Positions 35,559 through 46,337 are shown, counted from the first letter of the stretch. The stretch: DNA of 64,000 bases from an uncultured Paludibacter sp. (GCA_937897985.1 CALCBD010000054.1:157378-221377); one strand, 5' to 3'. Numbers and translations: made by a program. Notes: a model not told the origin generated them from the sequence alone.

Positions 35559-36929
35559 TCAACCGTTTTTAAGCTGATTTTTAATAAGTGGCACTAAACG
35601 GTCGATATCGCCTGCTCCAAATGTTACCAGAACGTCAATTTCCTTTTCTTTGAGCAAAGGTAATAGATTTTCCTTTGAGCACAATGTTTTGTTTTTCAGT
35701 TTAACATCGCTTAAAATATTCTCAGCACTGACGCCTTCAATGGGTAATTCGCGTGCCGGATAGATGTCAAGCAGAATCAGTTCATCGAGACTTGAGAGTA
35801 CTTCGGCAAAGTCCTTTGCAAAATCGCGTGTTCGTGAATACAAATGGGGCTGAAAAATTCCGGTGATTTTTCTTCCGGGATATAATTCACGAATCGACGT
35901 GATGCTTGCATTCAGTTCGCTCGGATGATGCGCATAATCATCCATATAAATTACTTTTTCCGATTTGTAAACCACATTGAACCGGCGGTAAATGCCCGAG
36001 AAAGAAGAAATTCCAACTCTCAGTTCCTCAGCGGTCACTCCGTTGAGCCATGCTAATGCCATAGCTGCCACGCTGTTTTCAATGTTAATTTTTACGGGTA
36101 CTCCCAAGCGGACATCCGCAATCCTTTCGGTCGGGGTTACAAAGTCAAAACGAATCTCACCTTTTGCGATTTTAATTTTATCAGCATAAAAGTCGCCACC
36201 GTTGTCCATCGAATAACGGTAAAGTTTAACTCCTTTTTGAAGTTCAGGCTGTAAATCAATGCCTTTTTTCATAATCAGAGCTCCACCCGGACTAATAAGA
36301 GATGCGAAATGCGCGAAACTTTCGCGAAATGCTTCCGGAGTATCATATATGTCGAGATGATCGGCATCGACAGATGTGATTACAGCCATATAAGGCGTCA
36401 GCTGATGGAAAGAACGATCATATTCATCGGCCTCGATAACAACTAAATTACTATCTTTCGACAACAATAAATTGGTGTTGTAATTGTTCGATATTCCACC
36501 CAGAAACGCACTACAGGTCACCTGCGACTGGTACAAAAGATGAGCAGTAATGGTCGAAGTGGTTGTTTTTCCGTGCGTACCGGCAATGCAAATCCCTTTA
36601 CTCTGGCGGGTAATATCACCCAGTACCTGCGCTCTTTTGAGGATCTTGTAATTATTTTCCCTGAAATACAGCAATTGAGGATGATCCTGTGGAATTGCAG
36701 GCGTAAGTACGATCAGTGTACTTTTGGGGTCAACAAAATCAGCCGGTATAAAATTTACGCTTTCGTCGTAGCAAATAGTTATTCCCTCTGTTTCCAGATC
36801 GGAAGTTAATTTGGTGATTGTACGGTCATAACCTCCCACAACAAAGCCTTTGGTGTTGAAATATCGTGCCAGTGCACTCATTCCGATTCCACCTATTCCT
36901 AAAAAGTAGTATTTATTAAATTTATTCAT
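35559..36929 (-). CDS. murC: UDP-N-acetylmuramate--L-alanine ligase
   Basis: 456 residues, Mur ligase family: N-terminal Rossmann part YYFLGIGGIGMSALARYF, ATP loop GTHGKTTTS, central VIEADEYDRSF and the C-terminal MDDYAHHPSE motif. It adds L-alanine to UDP-MurNAc, the first peptide step of peptidoglycan. It stands between murG and ftsQ on the same strand. Confidence 0.97.
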   Translation of the reverse strand: MNKFNKYYFLGIGGIGMSALARYFNTKGFVVGGYDRTITKLTSDLETEGITICYDESVNFIPADFVDPKSTLIVLTPAIPQDHPQLLYFRENNYKILKRAQVLGDITRQSKGICIAGTHGKTTTSTITAHLLYQSQVTCSAFLGGISNNYNTNLLLSKDSNLVVIEADEYDRSFHQLTPYMAVITSVDADHLDIYDTPEAFRESFAHFASLISPGGALIMKKGIDLQPELQKGVKLYRYSMDNGGDFYADKIKIAKGEIRFDFVTPTERIADVRLGVPVKINIENSVAAMALAWLNGVTAEELRVGISSFSGIYRRFNVVYKSEKVIYMDDYAHHPSELNASITSIRELYPGRKITGIFQPHLYSRTRDFAKDFAEVLSSLDELILLDIYPARELPIEGVSAENILSDVKLKNKTLCSKENLLPLLKEKEIDVLVTFGAGDIDRLVPLIKNQLKNG

Positions 36930-37032
36930 TTTGTTTTTTATATGTTACACAATTTTGCAGCAACAAAAGTGTAAGTGAACGAACATTTTATTTAGTAGTT
37001 AAGTTCTGAATTGCTTATTCTGATATATTGAT

Positions 37033-38133
37033 TTATTGTTTGATAAGTTTGACAACTTCATTGGCAATGCGTTCAGCTGAATCGCTCTCGGCCATTTTTA
37101 GTATATTCTCACTTAGTTTTTCAAGCATACTGTCATTTTTAATCAGTTCGAGTGCCTTTGGAATCAGGGTATTGACCGCATCAGCATCTTTCACCATTAC
37201 GGCCGCTTCATTTTTTACAAGTGCCAGTGCATTTTGTGTTTGATGGTCTTCGGCAACATTGGGTGAAGGTACCAGAATGACAGGTTTTGCGAGCAGACAA
37301 AGCTCTGAAATTGAGCTTGCTCCGGCTCTGGAAATGACCAGATCGGCAATGGAGTAGGCATAATCCATTCGCGAAACGAAATCGGTAACGAGCAATTGTC
37401 CCGTTTTGTAAGCTTCTGCTTTTTGACTTGCATCGTTGTAGTAGTATTTCCCTGTTTGCCAAATGACCTGAATATTTTCTTTCGTAAGTTCCTCTATACT
37501 GGCCATTACACTTTGGTTGATGGTACGTGCCCCTAAACTGCCTCCAATTATCAACAAGGTTTTTTTAGTTGGTTCAAAACCAAAAAAGCGGTAAGCTTCT
37601 TTGTCTTTTGCCTGCGTTTTTAATAAGTCCTGACGCACAGGATTACCTGTTTTTACAATTTTTCCGGCTGGGAAAAACCGTTCCATATTGTCGTAGGCTA
37701 CACAAATTTTTGCTGCTTTTTTCGACAGCAATTTATTAGTGACACCTGCATAGGAATTCTGTTCCTGAATCAGCGTCGGGACAGAGAATGCCGATGCAGC
37801 GCGGAGTGTCGGGGCACTTGCATAACCACCTACACCAATAGCCACTTCGGGACCGAATTTTTTTATAATTTTACGTGCTTTGATGATACTCCGGAGCAAA
37901 TTATAAAGCACTTTGAAGTTACGTAAAAGATTTTTTCTGTCGAAACCACTTACAGGCAACCCCTCGATAGGATAGCCGGCTGCCGGTACCCGTTCCATCT
38001 CCATACGACCTTCGGCTCCCACGAAAAGAATTTCGGCATCGGGGAATTTATTTTTAAGAGCATTGGCAATGCTGATGGCAGGAAAAATATGTCCTCCCGT
38101 TCCTCCTCCGCTGACTATAAATCTATGTTTCAT
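37033..38133 (-). CDS. murG: Undecaprenyldiphospho-muramoylpentapeptide beta-N-acetylglucosaminyltransferase
   Basis: 366 residues, GT-B fold of GT28. Visible are the G-loop RFIVSGGGTGGHIFPAISIA, the second loop IIGGSLGARTINQSV, and the donor-binding region SRAGASSISEL with PNVAEDHQTQNA. It adds GlcNAc to lipid I to make lipid II on the inner face of the membrane. Confidence 0.97.
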   Translation of the reverse strand: MKHRFIVSGGGTGGHIFPAISIANALKNKFPDAEILFVGAEGRMEMERVPAAGYPIEGLPVSGFDRKNLLRNFKVLYNLLRSIIKARKIIKKFGPEVAIGVGGYASAPTLRAASAFSVPTLIQEQNSYAGVTNKLLSKKAAKICVAYDNMERFFPAGKIVKTGNPVRQDLLKTQAKDKEAYRFFGFEPTKKTLLIIGGSLGARTINQSVMASIEELTKENIQVIWQTGKYYYNDASQKAEAYKTGQLLVTDFVSRMDYAYSIADLVISRAGASSISELCLLAKPVILVPSPNVAEDHQTQNALALVKNEAAVMVKDADAVNTLIPKALELIKNDSMLEKLSENILKMAESDSAERIANEVVKLIKQ

Positions 38134-38194
38134 AATGGCTTGTTTTTTTTGAATGAATAAAATTAAACCTTTTCACACCCGGGAGAAATTTCTG

Positions 38195-39427
38195 TTAAAG
38201 TTCTTCCAGGTTTACTACCGGAATATTATCCTCCGGATTTTCGTCCATTGTGTTATCTACAGGCTGTCCTTCTTCTTTCAACTGGCGTGTAATTCCGAAA
38301 ATTATTCCGAAATAAATGCAGGTAATTAATATTGACGTTCCGCCCCTGCTGATCAATGGTAAGGGCTGACCGGTTACCGGTCCTAAACTTGTGGCCACAG
38401 ACATGCTTACAAATGCCTGAATGACAATCATCAACGAAAGACCGATAACTAGAACGGCAGGAAAAACCGTAGGACTCTGAGTCGCAATTCTACCTGCCCG
38501 GAAAAGAAGAATCAAGTACAATAAAATCACAAGTATTCCACCTCCGAGTCCCATTTCTTCAATGATAATGGCAAAAATAAAATCGGAATAAGCTTGTGGC
38601 AGGTAGTCGCGTTCGACGCTGTTTCCGGGGAAAACCCCGAAAATTCCTCCACGGGCTATAGCAATGCGTCCGTGCTGAACCTGTCTGTTTTCGTCGGTAA
38701 TGATATATTTATCGTCTTTCCCATCCGAAGCTTCACTGAATCTGTCGATTCGGGCTACCCAGGTATAAGCCCTGTCAAAAGCTTTGGGCATTTTATCCTG
38801 AGGAATAGCCTTTATGGCACCAAAACCAAGTACCACTGCCAAAACGAGGGCACCCATCAGGATGAGAAGTCGTTTTATTGAAACACGACCAATGAACATC
38901 ATTAAAAATACAACCCCGAAAAGTATTACCGCTGTCGAAAAATTCTCCACTAATATGAGCGGACAAATAATAGCCAGCATAATAAGGGTGCTCCAGAAGT
39001 ACTTTTTTTCGTCGGTCTTTGAGTCCCTGATTCGCGAAATAAAATCGGCTGCAACGATAATGACCGATAATTTGGCAAACTCCGAAGGCTGAAACTGAAA
39101 TCCACCGATAACCAGCCAGCGGGAGGCATCATTTTCACTATGACCCCTGAATAATACCACTATGAGCATCAAAAATGAAAATGCAAGTACAATGTATGAA
39201 AAAAGCCTGATGTAACGATAAGGTATCAGATGTACCAGAATCGCTATCAGTGCTCCGCCTGCAAGAAAACTGGCATGACGCAATACCGGAATCGTATGGT
39301 TGGCTGCTTTATAGGCCAGCGTACTTGATGCGCTGTACATTTCGATGATCGAAACTACACAAAGCATAATAAATACTATCCAGAGTGTAGTATCGCCACG
39401 AAGGTATTTCCTGATAAGTGAGTCCAT
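38195..39427 (-). CDS. ftsW: Peptidoglycan polymerase FtsW (SEDS family)
   Basis: 410 residues with about ten membrane helices and the SEDS hallmarks: GGFQFQPSEFAKL, a long extracellular loop with GIFGVFPGNSVERDYLPQAYSDFIFA split over loop 4, and GPVTGQPLPLISRGGTS. It polymerises glycan strands at the septum with FtsI. The position between murD and murG supports FtsW rather than RodA. Confidence 0.95.
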   Translation of the reverse strand: MDSLIRKYLRGDTTLWIVFIMLCVVSIIEMYSASSTLAYKAANHTIPVLRHASFLAGGALIAILVHLIPYRYIRLFSYIVLAFSFLMLIVVLFRGHSENDASRWLVIGGFQFQPSEFAKLSVIIVAADFISRIRDSKTDEKKYFWSTLIMLAIICPLILVENFSTAVILFGVVFLMMFIGRVSIKRLLILMGALVLAVVLGFGAIKAIPQDKMPKAFDRAYTWVARIDRFSEASDGKDDKYIITDENRQVQHGRIAIARGGIFGVFPGNSVERDYLPQAYSDFIFAIIIEEMGLGGGILVILLYLILLFRAGRIATQSPTVFPAVLVIGLSLMIVIQAFVSMSVATSLGPVTGQPLPLISRGGTSILITCIYFGIIFGITRQLKEEGQPVDNTMDENPEDNIPVVNLEEL

Positions 39428-39480
39428 TTTTTGGTTTACAATTTATTCGTCGATTAATATCATAATTCCTGATTCCGGAA

Positions 39481-40815
39481 TTACAGATTTCTCACACAGT
39501 TTTTGAATTGTCTGCCCCTGTCTTCGTAATTTTTAAATAAATCAAAACTGGCACAACAAGGCGATAACAATACAGTATTACCATCTTCTGCCAATTCAAA
39601 TGCCTGTTTTACAGCATCTTCCATCGATGTCACATCCACAATCCGCTTTAGCTTTCCATCAAAAAACGTATGTAAAGCCGAATTGTCGACTCCGAGGAAC
39701 ACCAGTGCACTTACTTTTTCCTTAACAAGTTCCTCAATTTCACTATAATCGTTGCCCTTGTCGGTGCCACCGAGTATAAGTACAGTCGGAGTTCGCATAC
39801 TTTGCAATGCATACCAGCACGAATTTACATTGGTGGCTTTCGAGTCGTTGATAAACCTTACATTCCGGACTGTTGCCACATATTCCAACCGGTGCTCAAC
39901 GCCCTGAAAATCCTCGAGCGACTGCCTGATGGTTTCTTTTTTTACATTAATAATTGATGCAGCCAAACCTGCGGCCATCGAGTTGTAGGTGTTGTGTAAG
40001 CCCTGAAGTGCTAAATTAGTCGTTGGCATATTGAAAATTGTTTGTAGCGTTTTAATAATAAGTTGGTCGTTCTCGACAAATGCTTTTGTTTTCTCATTTC
40101 GTTCGATAGAAAAAGGATAAAGCGATGACTGAATTTTGCGTTTCGATAATTCAGCCCTTATCACCGGATCGTTTTCCCAAAAAATAAAAGCATCATTTTC
40201 AGTCTGATTTTGTGTAATTCTGAATTTTGAATCCACATAATTCTGAAAATTATAATCGTACCTATCCAGATGATCGGGTGTAATGTTGAGTAATACGGCT
40301 ATATCAGCTTTGAATTCAGTCATACCATCCAGCTGAAAACTGCTCAGTTCCACAACATAATAATCGTGATTTTCGGTAGCTACCTGCAATGCCAGGCTTT
40401 TCCCCACATTTCCGGCCAATCCGACATTAAGTCCCGCTTTTTTCAGAATATGATATACCAGCATCGTTGTTGTGGTTTTACCGTTACTGCCTGATATACA
40501 AATCATTTTGGCTTTTGTGTAGCGACCTGCAAATTCAATCTCGGAAATTACCGGTATACCCAGGCTGACAAGTTTTTTTATTAACGGAGCTTTATCAGGT
40601 ATGCCGGGACTCTTGATTACTTCGTCAGCATTCAGAATTTTTTCTTCTGTATGTTTTTTTTCCTCCCATTCTATTTCATACTCATTGAGTATCGATTTGT
40701 ACTGCTCTTTTATTTCGGACAAATCGGAAAGAAAAACATCAAATCCTGATTTTTTTGCTAAAATTGCAGCACCCGCACCGCTTTCGCCTCCACCTAAAAC
40801 CACTATCCTTTTCAT
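39481..40815 (-). CDS. murD: UDP-N-acetylmuramoyl-L-alanine--D-glutamate ligase
   Basis: 444 residues with N-terminal VVLGGGESGAGAAIL, ATP loop ISGSNGKTTTTM, ELSSFQLDGM, NITPDHLDRYD and the C-terminal NDSKATNVNSCWYAL motif. Adds D-glutamate to UDP-MurNAc-L-Ala. Located between mraY and ftsW in the dcw order. Confidence 0.97.
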   Translation of the reverse strand: MKRIVVLGGGESGAGAAILAKKSGFDVFLSDLSEIKEQYKSILNEYEIEWEEKKHTEEKILNADEVIKSPGIPDKAPLIKKLVSLGIPVISEIEFAGRYTKAKMICISGSNGKTTTTMLVYHILKKAGLNVGLAGNVGKSLALQVATENHDYYVVELSSFQLDGMTEFKADIAVLLNITPDHLDRYDYNFQNYVDSKFRITQNQTENDAFIFWENDPVIRAELSKRKIQSSLYPFSIERNEKTKAFVENDQLIIKTLQTIFNMPTTNLALQGLHNTYNSMAAGLAASIINVKKETIRQSLEDFQGVEHRLEYVATVRNVRFINDSKATNVNSCWYALQSMRTPTVLILGGTDKGNDYSEIEELVKEKVSALVFLGVDNSALHTFFDGKLKRIVDVTSMEDAVKQAFELAEDGNTVLLSPCCASFDLFKNYEDRGRQFKNCVRNL

Positions 40816-40834
40816 TGAAGCAAATTTTAATTTT

Positions 40835-42100
40835 CTATCTTATTTTCAATGTTATAATTGTAATTGCAGCCAGAATAATCCCTACAATCCAGAATCTGAT
40901 GACAATTTTTGATTCGGGCATTGCCTGCAAAGGTCGTTGAATCATGGCCTGAATTCCTGAATTTCCCTGTTTCTGAAAGTGATGATGCAAAGGTGCCATC
41001 TTAAATATTCGTTTTCCTTCACCATATCTCTTTTTGGTGTATTTAAAATAACCCACCTGAGCCATTACCGATATGTTTTCGACCAGAAATACTCCGCAAA
41101 GTATCGGGATAAGCAATTCCTTGTGAATGGCTATTGCAAATACTGCAATTATACCGCCGATGGTCAGACTACCGGTGTCGCCCATAAAAACCTGCGCCGG
41201 AAATGAGTTGTACCACAGAAATCCGATGGTCGCACCAATGAAAGCCCCTGCATAAATCAGCAACTCACCCGTGCCGGGAAGATACATGATATTGAGATAA
41301 CCTGCGTAATTCACATTTCCCGACACGTAGGCAAGTATCCCGAGTGTGACCCCCATAATGGCCGAACTACCGGTTGCAAGTCCATCGAGGCCATCGGTCA
41401 TGTTTGCACCGTTCGAAACTGCAGTAACAATAAAAATAACAACCAACACGAAAAGTATCCAGCCATAATCCTGAGCTTTTTCACCTGCCCATTTGAAAGC
41501 ATCTGCATAATCAAGATTATTGTTTTTAAAAAACGGAATAGTTGTTTTAGTCGATTTTACATCGTGTTTTGAGTACATTACATCTTCCACACGCTTTGTT
41601 TCGCCTTTGATTTCGATGTTTTCACGAATGACAATATTCGGACTCAGGTACATTGTAAGACCCACAATCAATCCCAGACCTACCTGCCCCACAATTTTAA
41701 ACCTGCCTTTCAGCCCTTCTTTGTTTTTTAGAAAAACTTTGATATAATCATCCAGAAATCCGATAAAACCGAGCCAGACTGTGGTGATGAGCATCAGGAT
41801 GATATAAATATTGTTGAGTGCTGCCAGAAGTAAAGTAGGGATAAGTATAGCAATAATGATAATAACTCCTCCCATGGTAGGCGTACCTTTTTTGCTCATT
41901 TGACCTTCAAGTCCGAGTTCCCGTATGGTTTCACCGATTTGCTTTTTCTGCAGATAATCGATAATTCGCCGACCAAACATGGTGGACAGAGTCAACGCAA
42001 AAATAAAAGCCAATCCGGTTCGAAACGAAATAAAGTAGAACATTCCGGCTCCCGGCAGATTGAACATTTTATCCAGATAGGTAAATAAGTGGTAAAGCAT
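40835..42100 (-). CDS. mraY: Phospho-N-acetylmuramoyl-pentapeptide transferase
   Basis: 421 residues, about 60 longer than E. coli MraY, because of an insertion in the middle (near 150-215, with KGETKRVEDVMYSKHD) typical of Bacteroidota. Conserved parts: KKGTPTMGGVIII, GFLDDYIKVF, NMTDGLDGLATGSS and the HHHFQ-type HHHFQKQGNSG. It makes lipid I in the membrane from UDP-MurNAc-pentapeptide and undecaprenyl phosphate. Confidence 0.97.
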   Translation of the reverse strand: MLYHLFTYLDKMFNLPGAGMFYFISFRTGLAFIFALTLSTMFGRRIIDYLQKKQIGETIRELGLEGQMSKKGTPTMGGVIIIIAILIPTLLLAALNNIYIILMLITTVWLGFIGFLDDYIKVFLKNKEGLKGRFKIVGQVGLGLIVGLTMYLSPNIVIRENIEIKGETKRVEDVMYSKHDVKSTKTTIPFFKNNNLDYADAFKWAGEKAQDYGWILFVLVVIFIVTAVSNGANMTDGLDGLATGSSAIMGVTLGILAYVSGNVNYAGYLNIMYLPGTGELLIYAGAFIGATIGFLWYNSFPAQVFMGDTGSLTIGGIIAVFAIAIHKELLIPILCGVFLVENISVMAQVGYFKYTKKRYGEGKRIFKMAPLHHHFQKQGNSGIQAMIQRPLQAMPESKIVIRFWIVGIILAAITIITLKIR

Positions 42101-42199
42101 ATTATTTTTACTTTTTTAAAAAATTGATTTTCGAAATTAATAGTTGATCATCCCCCCTCCGACATGAAACCCAAAAAAATAAGTTTCGTCGTAATATGT

Positions 42200-43654
42200 T
42201 TAAAAACAGGCTTTTACTTCTTCTCTGTCGTCAAAATGATGTTTTACACCCTGAATAATCTGATAATCTTCATGTCCTTTTCCGGCAACTAAAACCACAT
42301 CGCCGGCTTCGGCCATGGCACAGGCTGTTTTGATTGCTTCGCGTCGGTCAATTATAACAAGGCTTTGTTTTTTTTGCATAATATCAAGTCCGGCAGTCAT
42401 ATCATTCAAAATATCCTGAGGATCTTCAAACCTCGGATTGTCAGATGTTAAAACAGCTTTCCAGCTACCATCCACTGCTTCGCGTGCCATCAAAGGTCTT
42501 TTACCCTTATCGCGGTTTCCGCCACAACCAACGACGGTAATTAATCTGCCGTTACCCTGAAGAATCTGATTAATGGTGCTTATCACATTGTTCAGTGCAT
42601 CGGGAGTGTGTGCATAGTCGACGATAGCCGTGTAGCCCGAAGGTGAACGAAGAGTTTCGAAACGACCGGATACAGAATGGAGAGAACTGATAATACGAAG
42701 AACCTCCAGTTTATCCTGATGTAACAAAACAGCAGCTCCGAAAACAGCCGAGAGATTACTGGCATTAAATTTACCTATGAACGAGACATTTACTTCCGTG
42801 TCATTCATATCAAGCAACATTCCATCAAAGCCATGTTCCAGTATTTTGGTTTTAAAATCGGCCATAGCTCTCAGCGAATAAGTGTACTTTGCTGCTTTTG
42901 TATTTTGAAGCATCACAAGTCCGTTTTTATCATCGGCATTTGTGAGTGCGAAGGCTTCGGAGTTCAGATCGTCGAAAAAGCGTTTTTTAGCTTTCAGGTA
43001 ATTTTCGAAAGTAAGGTGATAATCAATATGGTCGCGCGTGATGTTGGTGAAAATGCCGCCATCGAATTCAAGTCCGGCAATACGCCTTTGATCCACCGAG
43101 TGCGAACTGACCTCCATAAACGCATATTCGCATCCGGCATCCACCATTTGAGCCAGAAGTTCATTCAGCGAAAGCGAATCGGGAGTCGTATGTGTTGCTT
43201 CGATTGCTTTGTCATCAATGTAATTACAAACAGTCGATAACAAACCTGTCTTATGTCCGAGTGCCCTGAATAAATGATAAAGCAGCGTGGCAATTGTTGT
43301 TTTTCCGTTCGTACCGGTGACACCGACAAGAATAAGTTTCGATGAAGGAAAATCGTACCATGCCGAAGCCATCTGGCCAAGTGCTTCCGAACTGTTATCT
43401 ACCTGAATGTAACAAATACCATCAACCGTTTCGGCAGGCATAAGCTCGCATACGATGGCTTTTGCACCTTTTTCGATGGCCATTCCTATGAAATCATGAC
43501 CATCGCTTGCAGTTCCTCGTGTAGCTACAAATACGGCTCCATCAGCTATTTTGCGTGAGTCGAACCTGATATCTGATACCGGAATCTCAATGGATCCGAT
43601 GACATTTTTTGGTGTAATATTCTGAAGTAAATCACTTAATATCATTGTTGTCAA
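42200..43654 (-). CDS. murE: UDP-N-acetylmuramoyl-tripeptide synthetase, meso-DAP type
   Basis: 484 residues, Mur ligase. ATP loop GVTGTNGKTTIATLL, EVSSHSVDQRRI, TNITRDHIDYH and the amino-acid-selecting motif DNPRFEDP; DNPR points to meso-diaminopimelate as the added residue. Works after MurD. The expected next enzyme, MurF, is not encoded next to it. Confidence 0.96.
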   Translation of the reverse strand: MTTMILSDLLQNITPKNVIGSIEIPVSDIRFDSRKIADGAVFVATRGTASDGHDFIGMAIEKGAKAIVCELMPAETVDGICYIQVDNSSEALGQMASAWYDFPSSKLILVGVTGTNGKTTIATLLYHLFRALGHKTGLLSTVCNYIDDKAIEATHTTPDSLSLNELLAQMVDAGCEYAFMEVSSHSVDQRRIAGLEFDGGIFTNITRDHIDYHLTFENYLKAKKRFFDDLNSEAFALTNADDKNGLVMLQNTKAAKYTYSLRAMADFKTKILEHGFDGMLLDMNDTEVNVSFIGKFNASNLSAVFGAAVLLHQDKLEVLRIISSLHSVSGRFETLRSPSGYTAIVDYAHTPDALNNVISTINQILQGNGRLITVVGCGGNRDKGKRPLMAREAVDGSWKAVLTSDNPRFEDPQDILNDMTAGLDIMQKKQSLVIIDRREAIKTACAMAEAGDVVLVAGKGHEDYQIIQGVKHHFDDREEVKACF

Positions 43655-43672
43655 TTTTTTATGTTAATATAT

Positions 43673-45808
43673 TTATTCGAGCCTTATCGTTATGGTTTGT
43701 CCCTTTTGTACAAAGGTACCCGAAGGCAGGCTCTGTGAAACGACTTTTCCTTTACCAATTAACTGAACGTTCAAACCATATTGATTCAGAAGATAAAATG
43801 CATCTTTTGCCCCCATACCGGTCAATTCGGGAATCTTTTGTCGTTCTACAGTCAGGGCTTTTACTTCAATTGATTTTTCGTTCGATGTCGTACTTACCCA
43901 ATCAGTGCCATTTCCGGTAAAACTTAAATTCAGATGCGATAATACTGTTTCGAGCGATTTAAAATTTCCAGGTTTCCCCGGTGGGCAATAAATCATCGAT
44001 AAAGTGCTGTCTTTCAAAATACTTTCCGGTTTAAGGCTCGATTTGAGCGCCATGGTTTGCTCAGCAATACTTTTAAAAACCGAGCCGGCCATTCTGCCTC
44101 CAGAAGGATAACCGTTATGCGGTTCACGAATGACTACAATACAGGTGTACTGCGGATCATCGGCAGGGAAATATCCACAGAATGATACCTGATGACTTTT
44201 ACCACCGGCTTTGTATCCGAGCACCCCTTTTGAAATCTGTGCGGTACCGGTTTTTCCTGCTATACGTACATATTTTGATCTGACATTCTTGGCAGTTCCT
44301 TTTTCACCTTCAAGTACGCCGAGAAGGGTTTCCTTTACTAAAGCCAGTGTGGTTGGTTTACAAATGCTTTCCCTTATTGTTTCGGTACCGAATGATTTTA
44401 CTACCTGACCATTTTTCAGTAACGCCTTTACAAAGAACGGACGGATTAATTTTCCGTTGTTAGCTATTGCATTGTAATAAGCAAGAGTGTAAATGGGTGG
44501 AATCTCAGTTTCATAGCCTATGGACATCCAGGGCAATGTCGTTTTGGACCAGTATCTTGATTTATCTTTCGGATGCCTGATTTTAGGCCCGGCATTCCCC
44601 GGAATTTCAATATTCATTTTCTCATTAAGTCCCATTTCATAGAGTTTGTCGACGTATTCCGAAGGGTGTTCGCCGTAGGCTTTCACTACCGCAATCGAAA
44701 TTCCCACATTCGACGAAGCATGAATTGCCTCGGCAAGTGTAATGTCGTGAAAACCACCTTTATTGGCATTGTGGTCCACCATATTCGAGCCGTAGAAATT
44801 GTATATTCCGTTTCCTGTATGGATAATATCGTTAATATTTGCTTTTCCTTCATCCAGTAGAGCAATCAGCGAAAAAGTTTTGAACGTTGATCCCGGCTCT
44901 ACCTGATCGGACACTACACCGTTTTTGTTTTCAGAGTAGGTTCCATCGGCGTTTTTCTGCATATTTACAATTGCCTTTACTTCACCTGTTTTTACTTCCA
45001 TGATAACAGCATATCCCGTTTCGGCATCGAAGGATTTCAAACTGTCGACAAGTGCTTTTTCGGCCAGATCCTGTAAATCTATATCGATAGTGGTTAACAC
45101 ATCCATTCCGTCAACCGGCTCTATCTGAACAGTTTCCACCATCCTGTTCGCCACTTTCTGAATCATCGAAACGCCCGGAATACCGATAAGTTCCTTATTG
45201 AAATATTTTTCGAGTCCGTTTTTACCACCCAGAGTTTCATCTGCATAAATATCGCCTATGGTCCTTGATGCCAGCGATCCGAACGGCTTTTCCCTTTTGT
45301 AATACACTTTGTGAATCAATCCGCTTTTGTATTTACCCAAACGGAACAGAGGCATTTTCATTACATCCTTTAACTGGGCATAACTGATTCGTTTGGGATA
45401 AACAGGTGCCTCACTCCGTCCTTCACGGTACGCTTTTCTCAGCTGCAGTTTGTACTGGTCCTTTGTCTGATCGCCAAAATAGGCCGACAGGCAAAGTGCC
45501 AATGAATCGATATTTTCGTCAAACAATTTACCATCATCCTCGTGCAGCGCCGGAACGCGGGTATCCATGTAAATGTTGTAAGTTGGAATGGTGCTCGCCA
45601 TTAAACGTCCATCGCAGGCAAAAATATTGCCCCGGTTTGGTTTTACCCGAATATCGGTTTTCTTATTTTTTGCCGCTACTTCAAGCCATTTGTCCTTTTC
45701 GACGAATTGTAAAACTACAATCCGGTATACCACCAGCGAAAAAAGGAAGAGTATAATAAAATATACTATTCCAAATCGCAGCACTATACTTTTTCGTTTA
45801 TCGGCCAT
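43673..45808 (-). CDS. ftsI: Septal penicillin-binding protein (FtsI/PBP3-type) with PASTA domain
   Basis: 711 residues from the ATG at 45808; a start 60 bases upstream would overlap ftsL by 35 bases and add a Lys-rich tail before the membrane helix. One N-terminal membrane helix, a dimerisation domain, and the transpeptidase with Ser307 in PGSTFKTFS, SSN in HASSNVGIS and KTGT in RIAGKTGTAQ. The last 60 or so residues are one PASTA domain (VERQKIPELTGMGAKDAFYL). Cross-links septal peptidoglycan with FtsW. Confidence 0.95.
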   Translation of the reverse strand: MADKRKSIVLRFGIVYFIILFLFSLVVYRIVVLQFVEKDKWLEVAAKNKKTDIRVKPNRGNIFACDGRLMASTIPTYNIYMDTRVPALHEDDGKLFDENIDSLALCLSAYFGDQTKDQYKLQLRKAYREGRSEAPVYPKRISYAQLKDVMKMPLFRLGKYKSGLIHKVYYKREKPFGSLASRTIGDIYADETLGGKNGLEKYFNKELIGIPGVSMIQKVANRMVETVQIEPVDGMDVLTTIDIDLQDLAEKALVDSLKSFDAETGYAVIMEVKTGEVKAIVNMQKNADGTYSENKNGVVSDQVEPGSTFKTFSLIALLDEGKANINDIIHTGNGIYNFYGSNMVDHNANKGGFHDITLAEAIHASSNVGISIAVVKAYGEHPSEYVDKLYEMGLNEKMNIEIPGNAGPKIRHPKDKSRYWSKTTLPWMSIGYETEIPPIYTLAYYNAIANNGKLIRPFFVKALLKNGQVVKSFGTETIRESICKPTTLALVKETLLGVLEGEKGTAKNVRSKYVRIAGKTGTAQISKGVLGYKAGGKSHQVSFCGYFPADDPQYTCIVVIREPHNGYPSGGRMAGSVFKSIAEQTMALKSSLKPESILKDSTLSMIYCPPGKPGNFKSLETVLSHLNLSFTGNGTDWVSTTSNEKSIEVKALTVERQKIPELTGMGAKDAFYLLNQYGLNVQLIGKGKVVSQSLPSGTFVQKGQTITIRLE

Positions 45809-45833
45809 AATGTATTCGTTCTTTTTTACAAAT

Positions 45834-46229
45834 TCACTTTTCAGTTTCTTCTCCGGTTTTCTCTTCAATAGTTACCGGAGGTGTATTTGATTCTTCGAGC
45901 TGAATTCCTTTCTCCTGAAGCATCCTGATAATGTTCGACTGACGGCTGATCCTCATCAATTGAGAAGAAATTGTAAGCGATTCGTATTTTACATCTTCAA
46001 TTTTCTTTTTAAGTTCAATGGTCTTTGCCAGCTGTGTTTCGCAATAATATCGGTTATCGACATACATAAACGCCAGAATCGCAATCATTATAAGTAAACC
46101 GTACTGTTTCTGAAAAAATTTCTTCGATAGAATATTTCCGTTGATAACATCGATCAGCGTGCTCGATTTTATGTCGGAGAAATCTTCATTTCCTCTGATC
46201 GAAGTTGCTATTTTATTTAACCAGCCCAT
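45834..46229 (-). CDS. ftsL: FtsL-like division protein
   Basis: 131 residues, a single membrane helix (YGLLIMIAILAFMYVD, about 63-80) followed by a coiled-coil (TQLAKTIELKKKIEDVKYES). Sequence similarity to classical FtsL is weak; the call rests on topology and on position between rsmH and ftsI. It would join the FtsQLB complex. Confidence 0.85.
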   Translation of the reverse strand: MGWLNKIATSIRGNEDFSDIKSSTLIDVINGNILSKKFFQKQYGLLIMIAILAFMYVDNRYYCETQLAKTIELKKKIEDVKYESLTISSQLMRISRQSNIIRMLQEKGIQLEESNTPPVTIEEKTGEETEK

Positions 46230-46337
46230 TTTAAAATTTTCCGGAAAGTTTTTTATTTAATTGTCTAAAGTATAATTAGTTGTCTGCAAATTATGCGGTG
46301 TTTTAATTTGTCGTTGCCGGTATTTATTTGTATTTCA

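Noticed and set aside
45809..45868. Upstream ATG for ftsI at 45868
   Set aside because: It would overlap ftsL by 35 bases and add a Lys-rich tail; the ATG at 45808 gives the standard short cytoplasmic tail.
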